In this document: piece after piece, positions 53,541 through 62,483 of the stretch
Layout of the letters: every line of letters begins with the position of its first letter
Position numbering within the stretch: the first letter of the stretch is position 1
Assembly: GCF_002159975.1 (NCBI RefSeq)
Contig: NZ_NFJR01000007.1
Coordinates: 62,001 to 126,000, forward strand
DNA length: 64,000 nt
DNA from: Barnesiella sp. An22
Lineage (GTDB): Bacteria; Bacteroidota; Bacteroidia; Bacteroidales; Barnesiellaceae
Reading direction: 5' to 3'
The notes under the pieces: model-generated
Databases searched by the model: none
Seen by the model: the letters and a program-made list of their open reading frames with translations, nothing else
What the model was told of the DNA's origin: nothing
Translations under genes and position numbers: made by a program

Positions 53541-54921
53541 AATTCCATTTTTCTGATTGAATCAATCTTACCTGAGTATCAATATATTTTCTTTCTTCTA
53601 TAGTTATATTGTAAGTTTCATAAATAATATTATTCAGATCTTCAACAGCTTCATACCATTCATTACACATATATGAAATATTTTCAAGCAACTTTACTAT
53701 ACTAATAACTTTTGTAAAAGTACCAGTATTAATAATCAAAGGAATCTTTTTTAAGTATTTCGCGTCAGCATGCATTGTAAGTTTCGAGCCATTAAAACAA
53801 AACCTCATTAAATAGTAATTACATAAACGGGAATGCAAGACTCCTAATACATAACGACACATTTTCTCATCCCCATCCGTAAAAACTGTAACTGTTTCTG
53901 AAGCCTCCATGTTCCCAGCAAAACTAGCAATTATTCCAGCTTCTGCGCTATAAATATTTTGAATAAATATTTTATTACCATTAGATGGTACTGGAACATT
54001 CTTAAATGAAAACTTTCTTATGTTCTTTCCAGCTATAGCATTAGGAGATTTTGATTTCCCTCTTCCAACATATCCTGTACAAATATCACCTAATTTTTTG
54101 TATGATGACTTTAATTTTTTATATATCTTAAAGTCATATACATTTGAAAACAACAAGATTTCATCACTAAAAAAGTTTTGAGGGACCAATGTATTTGCAA
54201 CAAACTCACCTTGACGATAACTAAAAAATTCAATATTATTATTAGGTGAATATTCGTTTGCAAGAGTTAAAACAATTTGTTCTCCCCTAACATTTTTGAA
54301 ATATGCTCCTAAATCTATTATAGATCTTATTCTTTTCTCTCTCAAAAGAAATCTTCTTAAAATACTATAAGCTGAAACATGCAAAAAGTTCTTAGGTATT
54401 ATATATGATATACCCCCACCTACTTTAACTAATTCAAAGGCCCTATATATTGCAGCTATAAAAAGATTACTACCAGAATCTTTAACATTCCTTAAAAACA
54501 AATAATCGAATGTGTTTATCGTTATGTCTTTACTAATAGGTACATAAGGAGGATTACCAATTACAAAATCAACTTTTTCCCTTAGCCCAATCTTCTTTAA
54601 TACAATATCCCCACTATTTGATAAAGAATCAACAATATGAATATTGGAAACACCACTATTCTTCTTACAAAAATCAACCGCTCCTTTATCAATATCTGAA
54701 CCATATAAATTATTATATCCTAAACACTTAGCAGAAATAATAAAATTTCCAGTGCCACAACAAGGATCCAATATAGATGCATTGATTGGAATATTTAAGA
54801 ATTTAATTATTTTCAAAGACAAATCAACATCTGTATAATATATTCCATCACTTTTTTTTTTAGCAGTCAAAAGAGATGTTTCATATTCCTTGCTTTTTTT
54901 AGAATATTCGGTTATTTCCAT
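53530..54921 (-). CDS. N6-adenine DNA methyltransferase, gamma class (TaqI/Eco57I-like)
   Basis: A 463-residue protein. Motif X-like KKSDGIYYT (residues 22-30), motif I ILDPCCGTGNFIISAK (Asp52 to Phe60), SDIDKGAVDF, and the catalytic VIGNPPYV (Asn123-Tyr126), in gamma-class order X-I-IV. The C-terminal half (about 260-440) looks like a TaqI-type target-recognition domain. First gene of the cassette; a possible -7 box TATATTTG lies at 54994-54987. Base composition is far more AT-rich than the host genes, showing recent transfer. Confidence 0.88.
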   Translation of the reverse strand: MEITEYSKKSKEYETSLLTAKKKSDGIYYTDVDLSLKIIKFLNIPINASILDPCCGTGNFIISAKCLGYNNLYGSDIDKGAVDFCKKNSGVSNIHIVDSLSNSGDIVLKKIGLREKVDFVIGNPPYVPISKDITINTFDYLFLRNVKDSGSNLFIAAIYRAFELVKVGGGISYIIPKNFLHVSAYSILRRFLLREKRIRSIIDLGAYFKNVRGEQIVLTLANEYSPNNNIEFFSYRQGEFVANTLVPQNFFSDEILLFSNVYDFKIYKKLKSSYKKLGDICTGYVGRGKSKSPNAIAGKNIRKFSFKNVPVPSNGNKIFIQNIYSAEAGIIASFAGNMEASETVTVFTDGDEKMCRYVLGVLHSRLCNYYLMRFCFNGSKLTMHADAKYLKKIPLIINTGTFTKVISIVKLLENISYMCNEWYEAVEDLNNIIYETYNITIEERKYIDTQVRLIQSEKWNYDK

Positions 54922-55174
54922 AACTAGATTGCACTAATAATCCATACTTAATAATAAGATATAATATACCAAGATAAACACTATGACAAATATATACAAA
55001 TTATTCCTATTAATAATGCTTTTATCTTACTAAAAACATTATTCCCCTTGCGAAAAAAAGCCTTCTACATAACCTTGTACAAAATACAGCAAGCCTCCGG
55101 TGGTGCAATAGCGGGAGATTACGTCTTTAGCTAAAAAATATATCAAAGATATTCAGCTACTTATCGTTAGATTA
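54922..55174. other. Upstream region of the island cassette
   Basis: 253 bases without an intact gene. It carries a likely -7 element (54994-54987, minus) about 65 bases before the first methyltransferase. A higher-GC patch at about 55065-55135 stands out from the island and may be a relic of another sequence; a minus-strand frame through it has no recognisable similarity. Confidence 0.45.
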
Positions 55175-55193
55175 CGATTCCTGGTGGCACCAC
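55175..55193. repeat. attR: right copy of the 19-bp attachment site
   Basis: CGATTCCTGGTGGCACCAC, identical to the tRNA-Phe 3' end at 50772-50790. It is the displaced original tRNA end. The preceding base is A here and T in attL; the following base is C here and T in attL. Confidence 0.92.
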
Positions 55194-55195
55194 CG

Positions 55196-55233
55196 AAAAC
55201 CGAGATAGCAATATTTGCTGTTTCGGTTTTTTC
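55196..55233 (+). terminator. Displaced native terminator of tRNA-Phe
   Basis: AAAACCGA (55196-55203) pairs with TCGGTTTT (55223-55230), with an inner AGCA/TGCT pairing, followed by TT. It sits directly after attR, where the terminator would have stood before the island inserted. Confidence 0.7.
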
Positions 55234-55383
55234 GTTTCTACCTTCCCCTCTCATAGAATACCGGCCTACTCTTCTGCATTTCGTCAAGGGCGAGACGACC
55301 CATAACCATACAGCCGTAATTCACAAACCAAGGATACTTTCCCGGCCGATACCGTGCTGGGCCATAGTCTCGCGCAAAGGCAT

Positions 55384-55424
55384 AAAAAAACTCCCGAAGC
55401 AACGAAAGGTTGCTCCGGGAGCTT
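55384..55424 (-). terminator. Terminator after the GH76-like gene
   Basis: On the minus strand, GCTCCCGGAGCAAC pairs with GTTGCTTCGGGAGT (two mismatches) and is followed by seven T. It lies 24 bases past the stop. Confidence 0.85.
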
Positions 55425-55447
55425 TCATCTTATGTCATAAACACACA

Positions 55448-56644
55448 CTACTCTTCTGCGTCGATCAGAGCGAGGCGGGCATACATCTCGGCCATGGCAA
55501 ACTGGGTGAGGAGCCACTTCGATTCGTTGCGGGTCTGCCCGGTCCAGTTGTCGTTGAAGAGGCCGTTCTCCTCGCGCATGCCGTTGGTCCAGGCCTGGTC
55601 CAGATTCTCTTGTATGGCATCGATGTAACGACGGTCGTAATCGATGCCGTACAGCTCGATAAAGCCCCGCACCATGATGGCCGTGAACCAGACGTTGCCG
55701 GGGGTGAACACGCGGTACCGACGCCCGGGTTGCGACGGGGCGGCAAAGAAGTGTTCGTAGCAGGCGGCTGCCAGTCGCCGGGCTTCGCGCAGATAGTGCT
55801 CCTCGCCCGTAAGGCGGTAGAGAAGGGCCGAGGCCTGCATCATCTGCCCGCTGTTGTAGGCAAACTTGGCCCGGCCTATGGTGCCGTCGAGGCTCTTGTT
55901 GTCGAAGTAGAGGCCGTCGGTGGGGTCTTGCAGGTTGGTGCGGGTCCACTCATAGAGGCGCACGGCGGTGCGCAGGTAGCTGCTGTCGCCGGTAACGAGG
56001 TAGAGCTTGGCGGCATAGACCGAACCCGGGGCATTGGAACAGGTGTTTTTCCCGTTCTTCTTCTGTTCGCACCAGTATATGCCGTAGCCCAGCTGGTTGT
56101 CGATACCGCTCTCGATAAAGCGCCACACGAGTTTTGCCTGCTCCAGGTATCGGGGGTCACGAGTGAGTCGATAGAGGTCGGTAAAGTCGAGACCTATCCA
56201 GATGTTGTCGTCGTAGAAGCGGTCGGAGGCGGGGGCCGTATTCAGATAAGAGGAGTAGGCGGCTGGTGTGCGCACCGAGTCGAAATACATTTCCAGTCCG
56301 GGACGGACTTGCTGCTCCAGCACCTGCCCGAAACGGGGGTCGAGACGGGCATCCCAAATGGCTGCCACGGCCGAGAGGCTGCCCGAGAAGGGCCACAGGT
56401 AGGAGTAGCGTTTCTGCTGGTCGGCCTGCTCTTCGTTCGAGAGGTAGGTCACTTTCAGTTGGTCGTCAAAGGGGTAGGTCTCCCGAAAGAGGGGGAGACG
56501 TTCGTCGCCATAGCATTCCATCACGGCATCGAACGTGGCGACGGCCCGATTGTAGTTGTCGCTCCCGGCCTGGCACACCGCAGGTGCGAGACTTACGGTG
56601 GCAAGGGCCAGGCAGCGAGCTATCATGAGACATGTTTTCTTCAT
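55448..56644 (-). CDS. GH76-family alpha-1,6-mannanase-like hydrolase
   Basis: 398 residues from ATG 56644, which starts a signal peptide MKKTCLMIARCLALATVSLA (cleavage near CQAG). An (alpha/alpha)6-barrel protein: SYLWPFSGSLSAVAAIWDARLD, then the paired acids in FYDDNIWIGLDFTDLYRLT, the position of the GH76 catalytic Asp-Asp, and later AKFAYNSGQMMQASALLYRLTG. GH76 enzymes cleave alpha-1,6-mannan backbones, for example of yeast. No T9SS tail. The last gene of the minus-strand polysaccharide cluster; a terminator separates it from the SusE/F-like gene. Confidence 0.82.
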   Translation of the reverse strand: MKKTCLMIARCLALATVSLAPAVCQAGSDNYNRAVATFDAVMECYGDERLPLFRETYPFDDQLKVTYLSNEEQADQQKRYSYLWPFSGSLSAVAAIWDARLDPRFGQVLEQQVRPGLEMYFDSVRTPAAYSSYLNTAPASDRFYDDNIWIGLDFTDLYRLTRDPRYLEQAKLVWRFIESGIDNQLGYGIYWCEQKKNGKNTCSNAPGSVYAAKLYLVTGDSSYLRTAVRLYEWTRTNLQDPTDGLYFDNKSLDGTIGRAKFAYNSGQMMQASALLYRLTGEEHYLREARRLAAACYEHFFAAPSQPGRRYRVFTPGNVWFTAIMVRGFIELYGIDYDRRYIDAIQENLDQAWTNGMREENGLFNDNWTGQTRNESKWLLTQFAMAEMYARLALIDAEE

Positions 56645-56720
56645 ACGATTTACAGTTTGTCGGCGGTTTTCACCCCAAGAGGTCTCGGGCATTCCCGATT
56701 TTCCGCACTAAAAAACAAGC

Positions 56721-56763
56721 AAAAAAATACCGAGCCGGGGAGGTCGGCTCCCCGACTCGGCTC
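56721..56763 (-). terminator. Terminator between SusE/F-like and GH76-like genes
   Basis: On the minus strand, GAGCCGAGTCGGGGA pairs with TCCCCGGCTCGGT with a bulge and is followed by seven T. It begins 15 bases beyond the SusE/F-like stop. Confidence 0.85.
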
Positions 56764-56777
56764 AAAATCTTAAGATC

Positions 56778-58130
56778 TTATTTAACTATTACTTTATGAG
56801 AATATACCTGGTTGCCACAAGCTACGCGCACTACATATACGCCGCTCTGTGCCATGTCGAAAGCATAGTCGCTTACGGCACCCGTCGAGGCTACGCAGTT
56901 GCCCAGCAAGTCGAATACCATCACGCCGTCGAGGTCGAGGCCGTTGGCCAATACGCGGATGGTAGCACCGTCGGCTACTACAACCGGAGCGGTAGCCAGC
57001 ACTTCGCTTACAGCGCTGGAGGTACCCTCCTCGACCGTGAGAGTCATGGCATGGAGGTCGACCGTGAGTTTGTAGTTACCATCCTCGGGCACCGTGAACT
57101 TGTTGTCGTGGCCCGAACCGCGGTACGAAATCGTGTAGCTGCCGCCGATTTCGATGGGTTGATTGGCGCTTTGAGTCGCATCGAATACAAAGTCGTTTTC
57201 CCATACCCCGGGAAGAAGTTGGTTGAGGAACTTGAACTCCGTGCCGCTACCGTCGGTCGTCTGAGCATAGAGTTGACCCGACCAGGTGAATTTGCCCGAT
57301 TCGATCTTTTCCATCTCTACACCATCTTCGGTCAACCAGCTACCGGGACGAGCCGTCAAGGCGCTACCTACGATATAGAGGTGCTCGTAGTCGATTTTGA
57401 GAACTTCCATCTTCATCTCGGCTACATTGACCGTAATCGTGTAGGTCGAGGTGGCGGGGATTTGGAACTCGGTAGTACCTACGCCGTCGGCGCTATATAC
57501 CATACTGTACGAACCCGATTTGATGCTGCCGGTATTGGCGGGGTTGAACGACATGGTTTCGTCGCCGTTTACAAAGTAGAAACCTACCATGGGGTCGGCC
57601 TCTTCGATTACGCCCGACCAGGTGTAGACACCATCCGAAACCTTCTCCATGGCTACCTTGTCGGTAAAGGCGCTACCGGCCAGGTATACTTGACCGAACT
57701 CGGCTACGTCGGGGAGCTCCTGCGTAGTCTCGGTCAGCAACATGGTCATTTCGTTCAGGTCGATATCAATCTTGTAGGTTCCCGTCTTGTCTACGATGAA
57801 GGCAGCATCGGGTTGAACCTCTTCGTGTTTGTCGAGCAGAGCGACTTTCACACCGGGAGTCACGGTCTCGTGAGCGGCTGCGGTAGTCGTCAAGCAGGGA
57901 TACCAGCTACGGCTAACAATGAATTTGAATCGACGCGAATTGTCACCATGGTCGAGCAATTCGCCGGTCCAGGTAAATTTTCCATCCCCGAGATTGGTCA
58001 TCTCCAGGTTGCTATTGGTGTTCCAACCGGCCGATGTGGCATCGCCGATTACATACAGGTGATCATAACTGGCTGCAGAGAGTCCGAGCACGGACAACAA
58101 ACAGACCATTAAAAAGGTAATCTTTTTCAT
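56778..58130 (-). CDS. SusE/SusF-like glycan-binding protein with T9SS tail
   Basis: 450 residues from ATG 58130 (MKKITFLMVCLLSVLGLSAA signal peptide). Three repeats of a starch-binding SusE/SusF-type domain begin DHLYVIGDATSAGWNTNSNL, GQVYLAGSAFTDKVAMEKV and EHLYIVGSALTARPGSW; each ends with a strand resembling KIDIDLNEMTMLL, TVNVAEMKMEVL or TVDLHAMTLTV. The protein ends SGVYVVRVACGNQVYSHKVIVK, a T9SS sorting tail, in place of the lipoprotein anchor of classical SusE/F. It follows the GH97 gene by 37 bases. Confidence 0.85.
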   Translation of the reverse strand: MKKITFLMVCLLSVLGLSAASYDHLYVIGDATSAGWNTNSNLEMTNLGDGKFTWTGELLDHGDNSRRFKFIVSRSWYPCLTTTAAAHETVTPGVKVALLDKHEEVQPDAAFIVDKTGTYKIDIDLNEMTMLLTETTQELPDVAEFGQVYLAGSAFTDKVAMEKVSDGVYTWSGVIEEADPMVGFYFVNGDETMSFNPANTGSIKSGSYSMVYSADGVGTTEFQIPATSTYTITVNVAEMKMEVLKIDYEHLYIVGSALTARPGSWLTEDGVEMEKIESGKFTWSGQLYAQTTDGSGTEFKFLNQLLPGVWENDFVFDATQSANQPIEIGGSYTISYRGSGHDNKFTVPEDGNYKLTVDLHAMTLTVEEGTSSAVSEVLATAPVVVADGATIRVLANGLDLDGVMVFDLLGNCVASTGAVSDYAFDMAQSGVYVVRVACGNQVYSHKVIVK

Positions 58131-58167
58131 AAGTTTTATTATTAAGTTTAACAAAAGGTTCTCATTT

Positions 58168-60669
58168 TCATCGTCCTATCAATACTTTTTGGGTAAAGTC
58201 GAGCCCGGCGGTGTGGAGCTTCACGAAGTAGACGCCCCGATCGGGAACGGAGACCGACAGGCGGCCGCCCTCGAAGTGGCCGGTGCGCAAGAGTTGGCCC
58301 AGCGAATTGTAGACGGCATAGTCGGTAGCCGATGCCTGCTCGATGATGATGTCGCGGTCGAGCACGTAGACCAACCCTACCGACTCGCTCTCCTGCGGAG
58401 CCTCCACGTCGGTCGTCCCGTCGGCATACTTCGACAGGACGATACGGTCGAGATTGGGACCGTAATCGGAGTTGTTGCCTACCTCAATCGTGTTGCTCAC
58501 CGTATGGTCGAGCGTAACCAGCACTGTGCGGTGTGCCATGTAACGACCCGTGGGGCCGCCGGTATTCTCGAACGAAACCTCCTGCCACGAGTTGATGTCG
58601 CCGTTCAGCTTCACATAGGCCGAACAGGGAGCATCGCTCATGTAGTAGAGGGTCATGGCATAGGTACCCGACTCGGGCACGGTCACCCCGTTGAAGACCA
58701 GGGCGCGGCCGTTGCCTATCGAGGCCACATACTCCCCGCCCGAACAGAGGCTGTCGACGTCGCTCTTCACCGGCACCCCGAAGGGTATGGTGTTTTCGGC
58801 GGCTTCGGCCTCGTATTTCATCTGTATGGGTCGCGGCAGTTGCGACGAGGTGGAGAAGAGCACCACGGCTCCACCCCGCTTCAGCAGGTCGACCGACAGG
58901 GTATCGCGGGACGACAGGTTGTCGCGGTACTCAAACCGGACCTCCGACGGGCAATCGCCATCGCCATACACATAGGCACAGTAGTTCTCGCCCTCGGGCA
59001 AGAACGACAGAGGCACCCGTGCCGTGCGGGCTTCGTGCGTGAGCGTGGCCCAATACCACTCGTCGCCCTTCTGGCGCACAAGGCTCACATATTCGTCGGG
59101 ACGGGCCTCCAGACAGCGGGTATTGTCCCAGGCCACGGGCAGCCGTTTCAAGAACTCGCGGGCCATGTGATACTCGAAATTCTCGGGAGCATCGGCCAGA
59201 TGCTGTATGCCCGACTCGAATACCACCGACAGGGCCAACTGGTGAGCCCAGGTGGTGCCGGAGTGGATGCAGCCGTTGCGGTCGGCAAAGTCGACGGGGG
59301 CATAATCGGTGGAACCGATAGCGCCGCGAATTATGGCCGAGTTGATGTTGTGAATATCGGGAAAGTCGGTAAATACGGTGTTGGGCAGCACAGCCTCCGA
59401 GGTGAGCAGGTGAGGCCAGGTGCGTCGCAAACCCGTGGGTTTGGGGCAAGCGTAGAGGTCGAGCAACAGCTGGTTCTGAGCCGTCACCCGCAGCAGCAGG
59501 TCCACCTTCTGCATCGTAGCCTGCGACTCGCTCTCCCAGAAGTCGACCTTCAACCCCTTCACACCCTGCGATTTCCAGCTCTGTACCATCGCGTTCAGGG
59601 CAGACTCGTCGGAAGGGAGGTCATTCTGGTTCACCCATATCAGCACGCCCACCTCCTTCGAAGAGGCATAGTCGACCACCTCCTTCAGCGAGATGCCGTT
59701 CTGTTCCCAGCACTTGTCGAGGGTGAAGTACTCCCACCCCTGTTCCTGGGCCCAGTCAATATAGTGTTTGATGTTGCCCATATTCAGGTAGTCGGCGGTG
59801 AAATCCTCGCCGGCAATGTTCCAGGCAGCCCGTCCCGGGGTAATCCACGAGAGGGAGTTGACGGCCGTCGCATCGTTAAGATTCTCGAGCATCACCGTCT
59901 CGACCACCGACTCGAGCGAACCCACCAGCAGCACCCGCCACGGGGTAGCCAACGGGAGGGTAGTCGATACCGATTCACGAGGCTGGAAACAGAAGGCACC
60001 GGTCTCGTCGTCGACCGTGAGTGTGCTCCCGCAATACGAGCCGTTGACTCTCGCCTCGGTCATCAACAGATAGTTGCCCCCCATGTCGACCAGTATGGGG
60101 AAGGGGGTATAGGTGGCACAGGCCACGAACTCGGTAGCGGTCTCGCTGAAAAGCGACTGGCTGTCTTTGGAATACTGTTGGGAATAGATGGTTTCGCAGG
60201 CGGCGGGCAGACATTCGCTCTGTTCGACATAGACCGAAACCTCGCCGCTGCCGGGAAGCTCGTAGCGGTAGGCCACACCGTCGTCGTAGACGCGGAAGAC
60301 AAACTTCACTTCGTGCCCCTCCTTGCTGCCGGTCACCGTGGCCTCCTTGTAGGTATTTTCGTAGCGGCTGCGTTTGCCCGACGGCAATTCATAAGGGTCT
60401 TCGACCAGGCGGTCGGTAAAGGCGAGGTCGCCTACCCCGCTCGAAAAATCGCCCACCGAGGTGACGATTCCCAGGGCCGACTTCTCTATCAGTGTAGCGG
60501 TACCCTTCACGACCTTGTAATACAACGCATCGTTGTCGTCGAGCACGACGAGTTTAATCGAGTCGTTGGGCGAGGTCGACTCGCCCAGGACCTGTTCGCC
60601 CCAAGCCGGAGCGATACCGCTCATCACTCCTGCCACAATCAGGAGTCCGTATGTCAATCTGGTTTTCAT
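58168..60669 (-). CDS. GH97 alpha-glycosidase with C-terminal carbohydrate-binding domain and T9SS tail
   Basis: 833 residues from ATG 60669 (a TTG two codons earlier is also in frame). Signal peptide, then the GH97 N-terminal domain (SPNDSIKLVVLDDNDALYYKV), then a TIM barrel with FTLDKCW and GVKGLKVDFWESESQA. The Asp of KVDF (near residue 375) matches the nucleophile of retaining GH97 members, which suggests an alpha-galactosidase-like or other retaining enzyme, not a SusB-type glucosidase. A CBM35/CBM6-like domain (YEAEAAENTIPFG...) follows near 615-740. The end RGVYFVKLHTAGLDFTQKVLIGR is a T9SS tail. Confidence 0.87.
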   Translation of the reverse strand: MKTRLTYGLLIVAGVMSGIAPAWGEQVLGESTSPNDSIKLVVLDDNDALYYKVVKGTATLIEKSALGIVTSVGDFSSGVGDLAFTDRLVEDPYELPSGKRSRYENTYKEATVTGSKEGHEVKFVFRVYDDGVAYRYELPGSGEVSVYVEQSECLPAACETIYSQQYSKDSQSLFSETATEFVACATYTPFPILVDMGGNYLLMTEARVNGSYCGSTLTVDDETGAFCFQPRESVSTTLPLATPWRVLLVGSLESVVETVMLENLNDATAVNSLSWITPGRAAWNIAGEDFTADYLNMGNIKHYIDWAQEQGWEYFTLDKCWEQNGISLKEVVDYASSKEVGVLIWVNQNDLPSDESALNAMVQSWKSQGVKGLKVDFWESESQATMQKVDLLLRVTAQNQLLLDLYACPKPTGLRRTWPHLLTSEAVLPNTVFTDFPDIHNINSAIIRGAIGSTDYAPVDFADRNGCIHSGTTWAHQLALSVVFESGIQHLADAPENFEYHMAREFLKRLPVAWDNTRCLEARPDEYVSLVRQKGDEWYWATLTHEARTARVPLSFLPEGENYCAYVYGDGDCPSEVRFEYRDNLSSRDTLSVDLLKRGGAVVLFSTSSQLPRPIQMKYEAEAAENTIPFGVPVKSDVDSLCSGGEYVASIGNGRALVFNGVTVPESGTYAMTLYYMSDAPCSAYVKLNGDINSWQEVSFENTGGPTGRYMAHRTVLVTLDHTVSNTIEVGNNSDYGPNLDRIVLSKYADGTTDVEAPQESESVGLVYVLDRDIIIEQASATDYAVYNSLGQLLRTGHFEGGRLSVSVPDRGVYFVKLHTAGLDFTQKVLIGR

Positions 60670-60682
60670 CTTCAATAAATCT

Positions 60683-62269
60683 TCATTTTACCACTACTTT
60701 GTGTACCGTCTGCTCGTGCTGCACGGTCACCCCCACGAGATAGATGCCGGCAGGCACCGCAATGCGGCAATCGTCACCGCGCAACCGCCCTTCGTAGAGA
60801 GTCTGGCCCGAGAGGGTCAACACGCGGCAAGCTGCTTCGTCGGCTGTCGAGACCACAATGGCCCGGTCGCCGGCCGTTACCCGCACCTCGTCGACCCGAG
60901 CCGAAGAGAGGGCTGCCGGCTGGTCGCTGCCAAAGAGTTGCCACTTGAGCAACTGGAAGGCATCGGCCCCGTTATTCTCGAGGGTTCTCAAGCGATAGCC
61001 CCTGTATAGTTTCGTACCGTTTACGGCAAATTTCATGGTCGCATACCTACTGGGAAACTCAAAGCCTTCGACTTCGCTCACCACCTCCCAATCACGATCG
61101 AAGCCCTCGACCACCCAGCTCTTCGGGTCACGGTCGGGGTAATCCTGACACGAGGTGAGCGTGTAGCTCTCGAGGCGATAAGGCTTGTCGAGTTCTATCT
61201 CTACCTGGAAGAGGGGACCCTCGTCGCTGTAATACTTGCGCTGCATGTTGCGGTCGAAGAGGTTGAAGTAGCGCTCGTCGGCCACGGTAAAGGCACCCAG
61301 CGGAGAGCCCAGCGCCGAGGCATAGGCATCGACGCCGGCCGTTATATCGGTCGGGAAATTCTTTCCGTCGGTATTCTCATAATAGGGTATCCCGAAGAGT
61401 TGTATCTCGCCCACACGGCCACCTTGCGTGACAATGCGGTAATAACGGGCAGCCCGGGCAGCGTCGGCATGAGGCTGACGATCGATGGTATAGAGTGTCG
61501 CCGCGCTGTACCGGGTAGACGAATTGGGCGACAAGCGATTGTAGTTTTGTCCGTCGACCGAATACTCCAGGCTCCAGGCATCGACACCGGCCGCTATGGC
61601 CGTACCGTCGGAGAAGAGGTAGCCGGTAATCAGGTAAGGTTCGGGACAGGTTACATAGATGTAGTTCGACGAGGCGGGCATCTCGCACGAGGTATACTCG
61701 TTGTTGTCGTTCATGGCCGAAGCCGAATAGTCGGCACCGTCGACGGTCACCGAGGCCTCGTCGGTGAGGTCGTAACCGAAAGCGGCGCTCTCCTTCTCGG
61801 GCTTGGGCATGTTCACCCCGGTCTCCCAGAGTTCGAATTTGTCGATATTGGGCCCCCCGCCATTATAGGGGGTAATGCGCAAGGTGTTGTACCCCTCGTC
61901 GAGATAGATATACGACAGCATCATGCCCACTGGCGGACGGTTCCAGTCCTCGGTCGTCTCGGTCATCGTGAGGATTACCGGGGTATAGAACCCCGACTGC
62001 ACGGCGATGGAGCGAATGAACATGCTGGTATAGTAGGTGCGAAACTCATAGGTTCCCGCCTTCTCGACATAAACATTTTCAAACACGATTTCCGACCCGC
62101 TATCGTTATCGCCCACGTAGGCGTTTCCCGAATAGCCGTCGACATATTTGACCTTCACCGGCGGGGTGAGCCGGGCATCCTCGGCCTCCAGAACCAGCAA
62201 CGGCTCCTGAGCATACAGGCTGCAGGCTGCCAGCAGGGCAAAACACAAACTTGTAATTTTCTTGTACAT
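60683..62269 (-). CDS. Secreted carbohydrate-binding protein with discoidin-like domains and T9SS tail
   Basis: 528 residues from ATG 62269 (the frame has a GTG at 62278). Signal peptide MYKKITSLCFALLAACSLYAQ. Residues about 25-150 resemble a CBM6/CBM35 domain (VLEAEDARLTPPVKVKYVDGYSGNAYV... DKFELWE). Two F5/8 type C-like (CBM32) regions follow, around 165-300 and 310-455 (YRLESYTLTSCQDYPDRDPKSWVVEGF). The end AGIYLVGVTVQHEQTVHKVVVK is a T9SS tail. No catalytic motif seen. It lies 13 bases before GH97 and heads the operon. Confidence 0.8.
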   Translation of the reverse strand: MYKKITSLCFALLAACSLYAQEPLLVLEAEDARLTPPVKVKYVDGYSGNAYVGDNDSGSEIVFENVYVEKAGTYEFRTYYTSMFIRSIAVQSGFYTPVILTMTETTEDWNRPPVGMMLSYIYLDEGYNTLRITPYNGGGPNIDKFELWETGVNMPKPEKESAAFGYDLTDEASVTVDGADYSASAMNDNNEYTSCEMPASSNYIYVTCPEPYLITGYLFSDGTAIAAGVDAWSLEYSVDGQNYNRLSPNSSTRYSAATLYTIDRQPHADAARAARYYRIVTQGGRVGEIQLFGIPYYENTDGKNFPTDITAGVDAYASALGSPLGAFTVADERYFNLFDRNMQRKYYSDEGPLFQVEIELDKPYRLESYTLTSCQDYPDRDPKSWVVEGFDRDWEVVSEVEGFEFPSRYATMKFAVNGTKLYRGYRLRTLENNGADAFQLLKWQLFGSDQPAALSSARVDEVRVTAGDRAIVVSTADEAACRVLTLSGQTLYEGRLRGDDCRIAVPAGIYLVGVTVQHEQTVHKVVVK

Positions 62270-62483
62270 ATCTCTCACTCAAGTCTAAGAAAAACGATAG
62301 AATCTTTGCCTGTACAAAAAGCTCTAATAGGGGTATCTCCCGGTCAACGGAGTAGGAAATGGACCGTAACAAAAAGAGTATGTGCACTTAAAAGAGTTTT
62401 TCATGTCGGTAATATTCCAGGGTTTCACATACTATGACACAAAAAGCATCATATACCCTTATACCGAATGAAAAAAATTTTTT

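Larger units (their letters stand above)
50772..55193. mobile_element. 4.4-kb integrase-less genomic island in tRNA-Phe
   Basis: Bounded by an exact 19-bp direct repeat of the tRNA-Phe 3' end. The interior is strikingly AT-rich (16 G+C in 60 at 53041-53100, against 35 in 60 at 45061-45120). It holds five same-strand genes of restriction-modification type and nothing resembling an integrase, excisionase, relaxase or phage gene. The geometry is that of tyrosine-recombinase insertion into a tRNA gene, so mobility must come from elsewhere or the integrase was lost. A short higher-GC stretch at about 55065-55135 may be a remnant of an earlier insertion. Confidence 0.88.

Noticed and set aside
50791-55174. 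Search for an integrase, excisionase, relaxase or phage gene in the island
   Set aside because: No frame with tyrosine- or serine-recombinase motifs on either strand; all five intact frames are accounted for.
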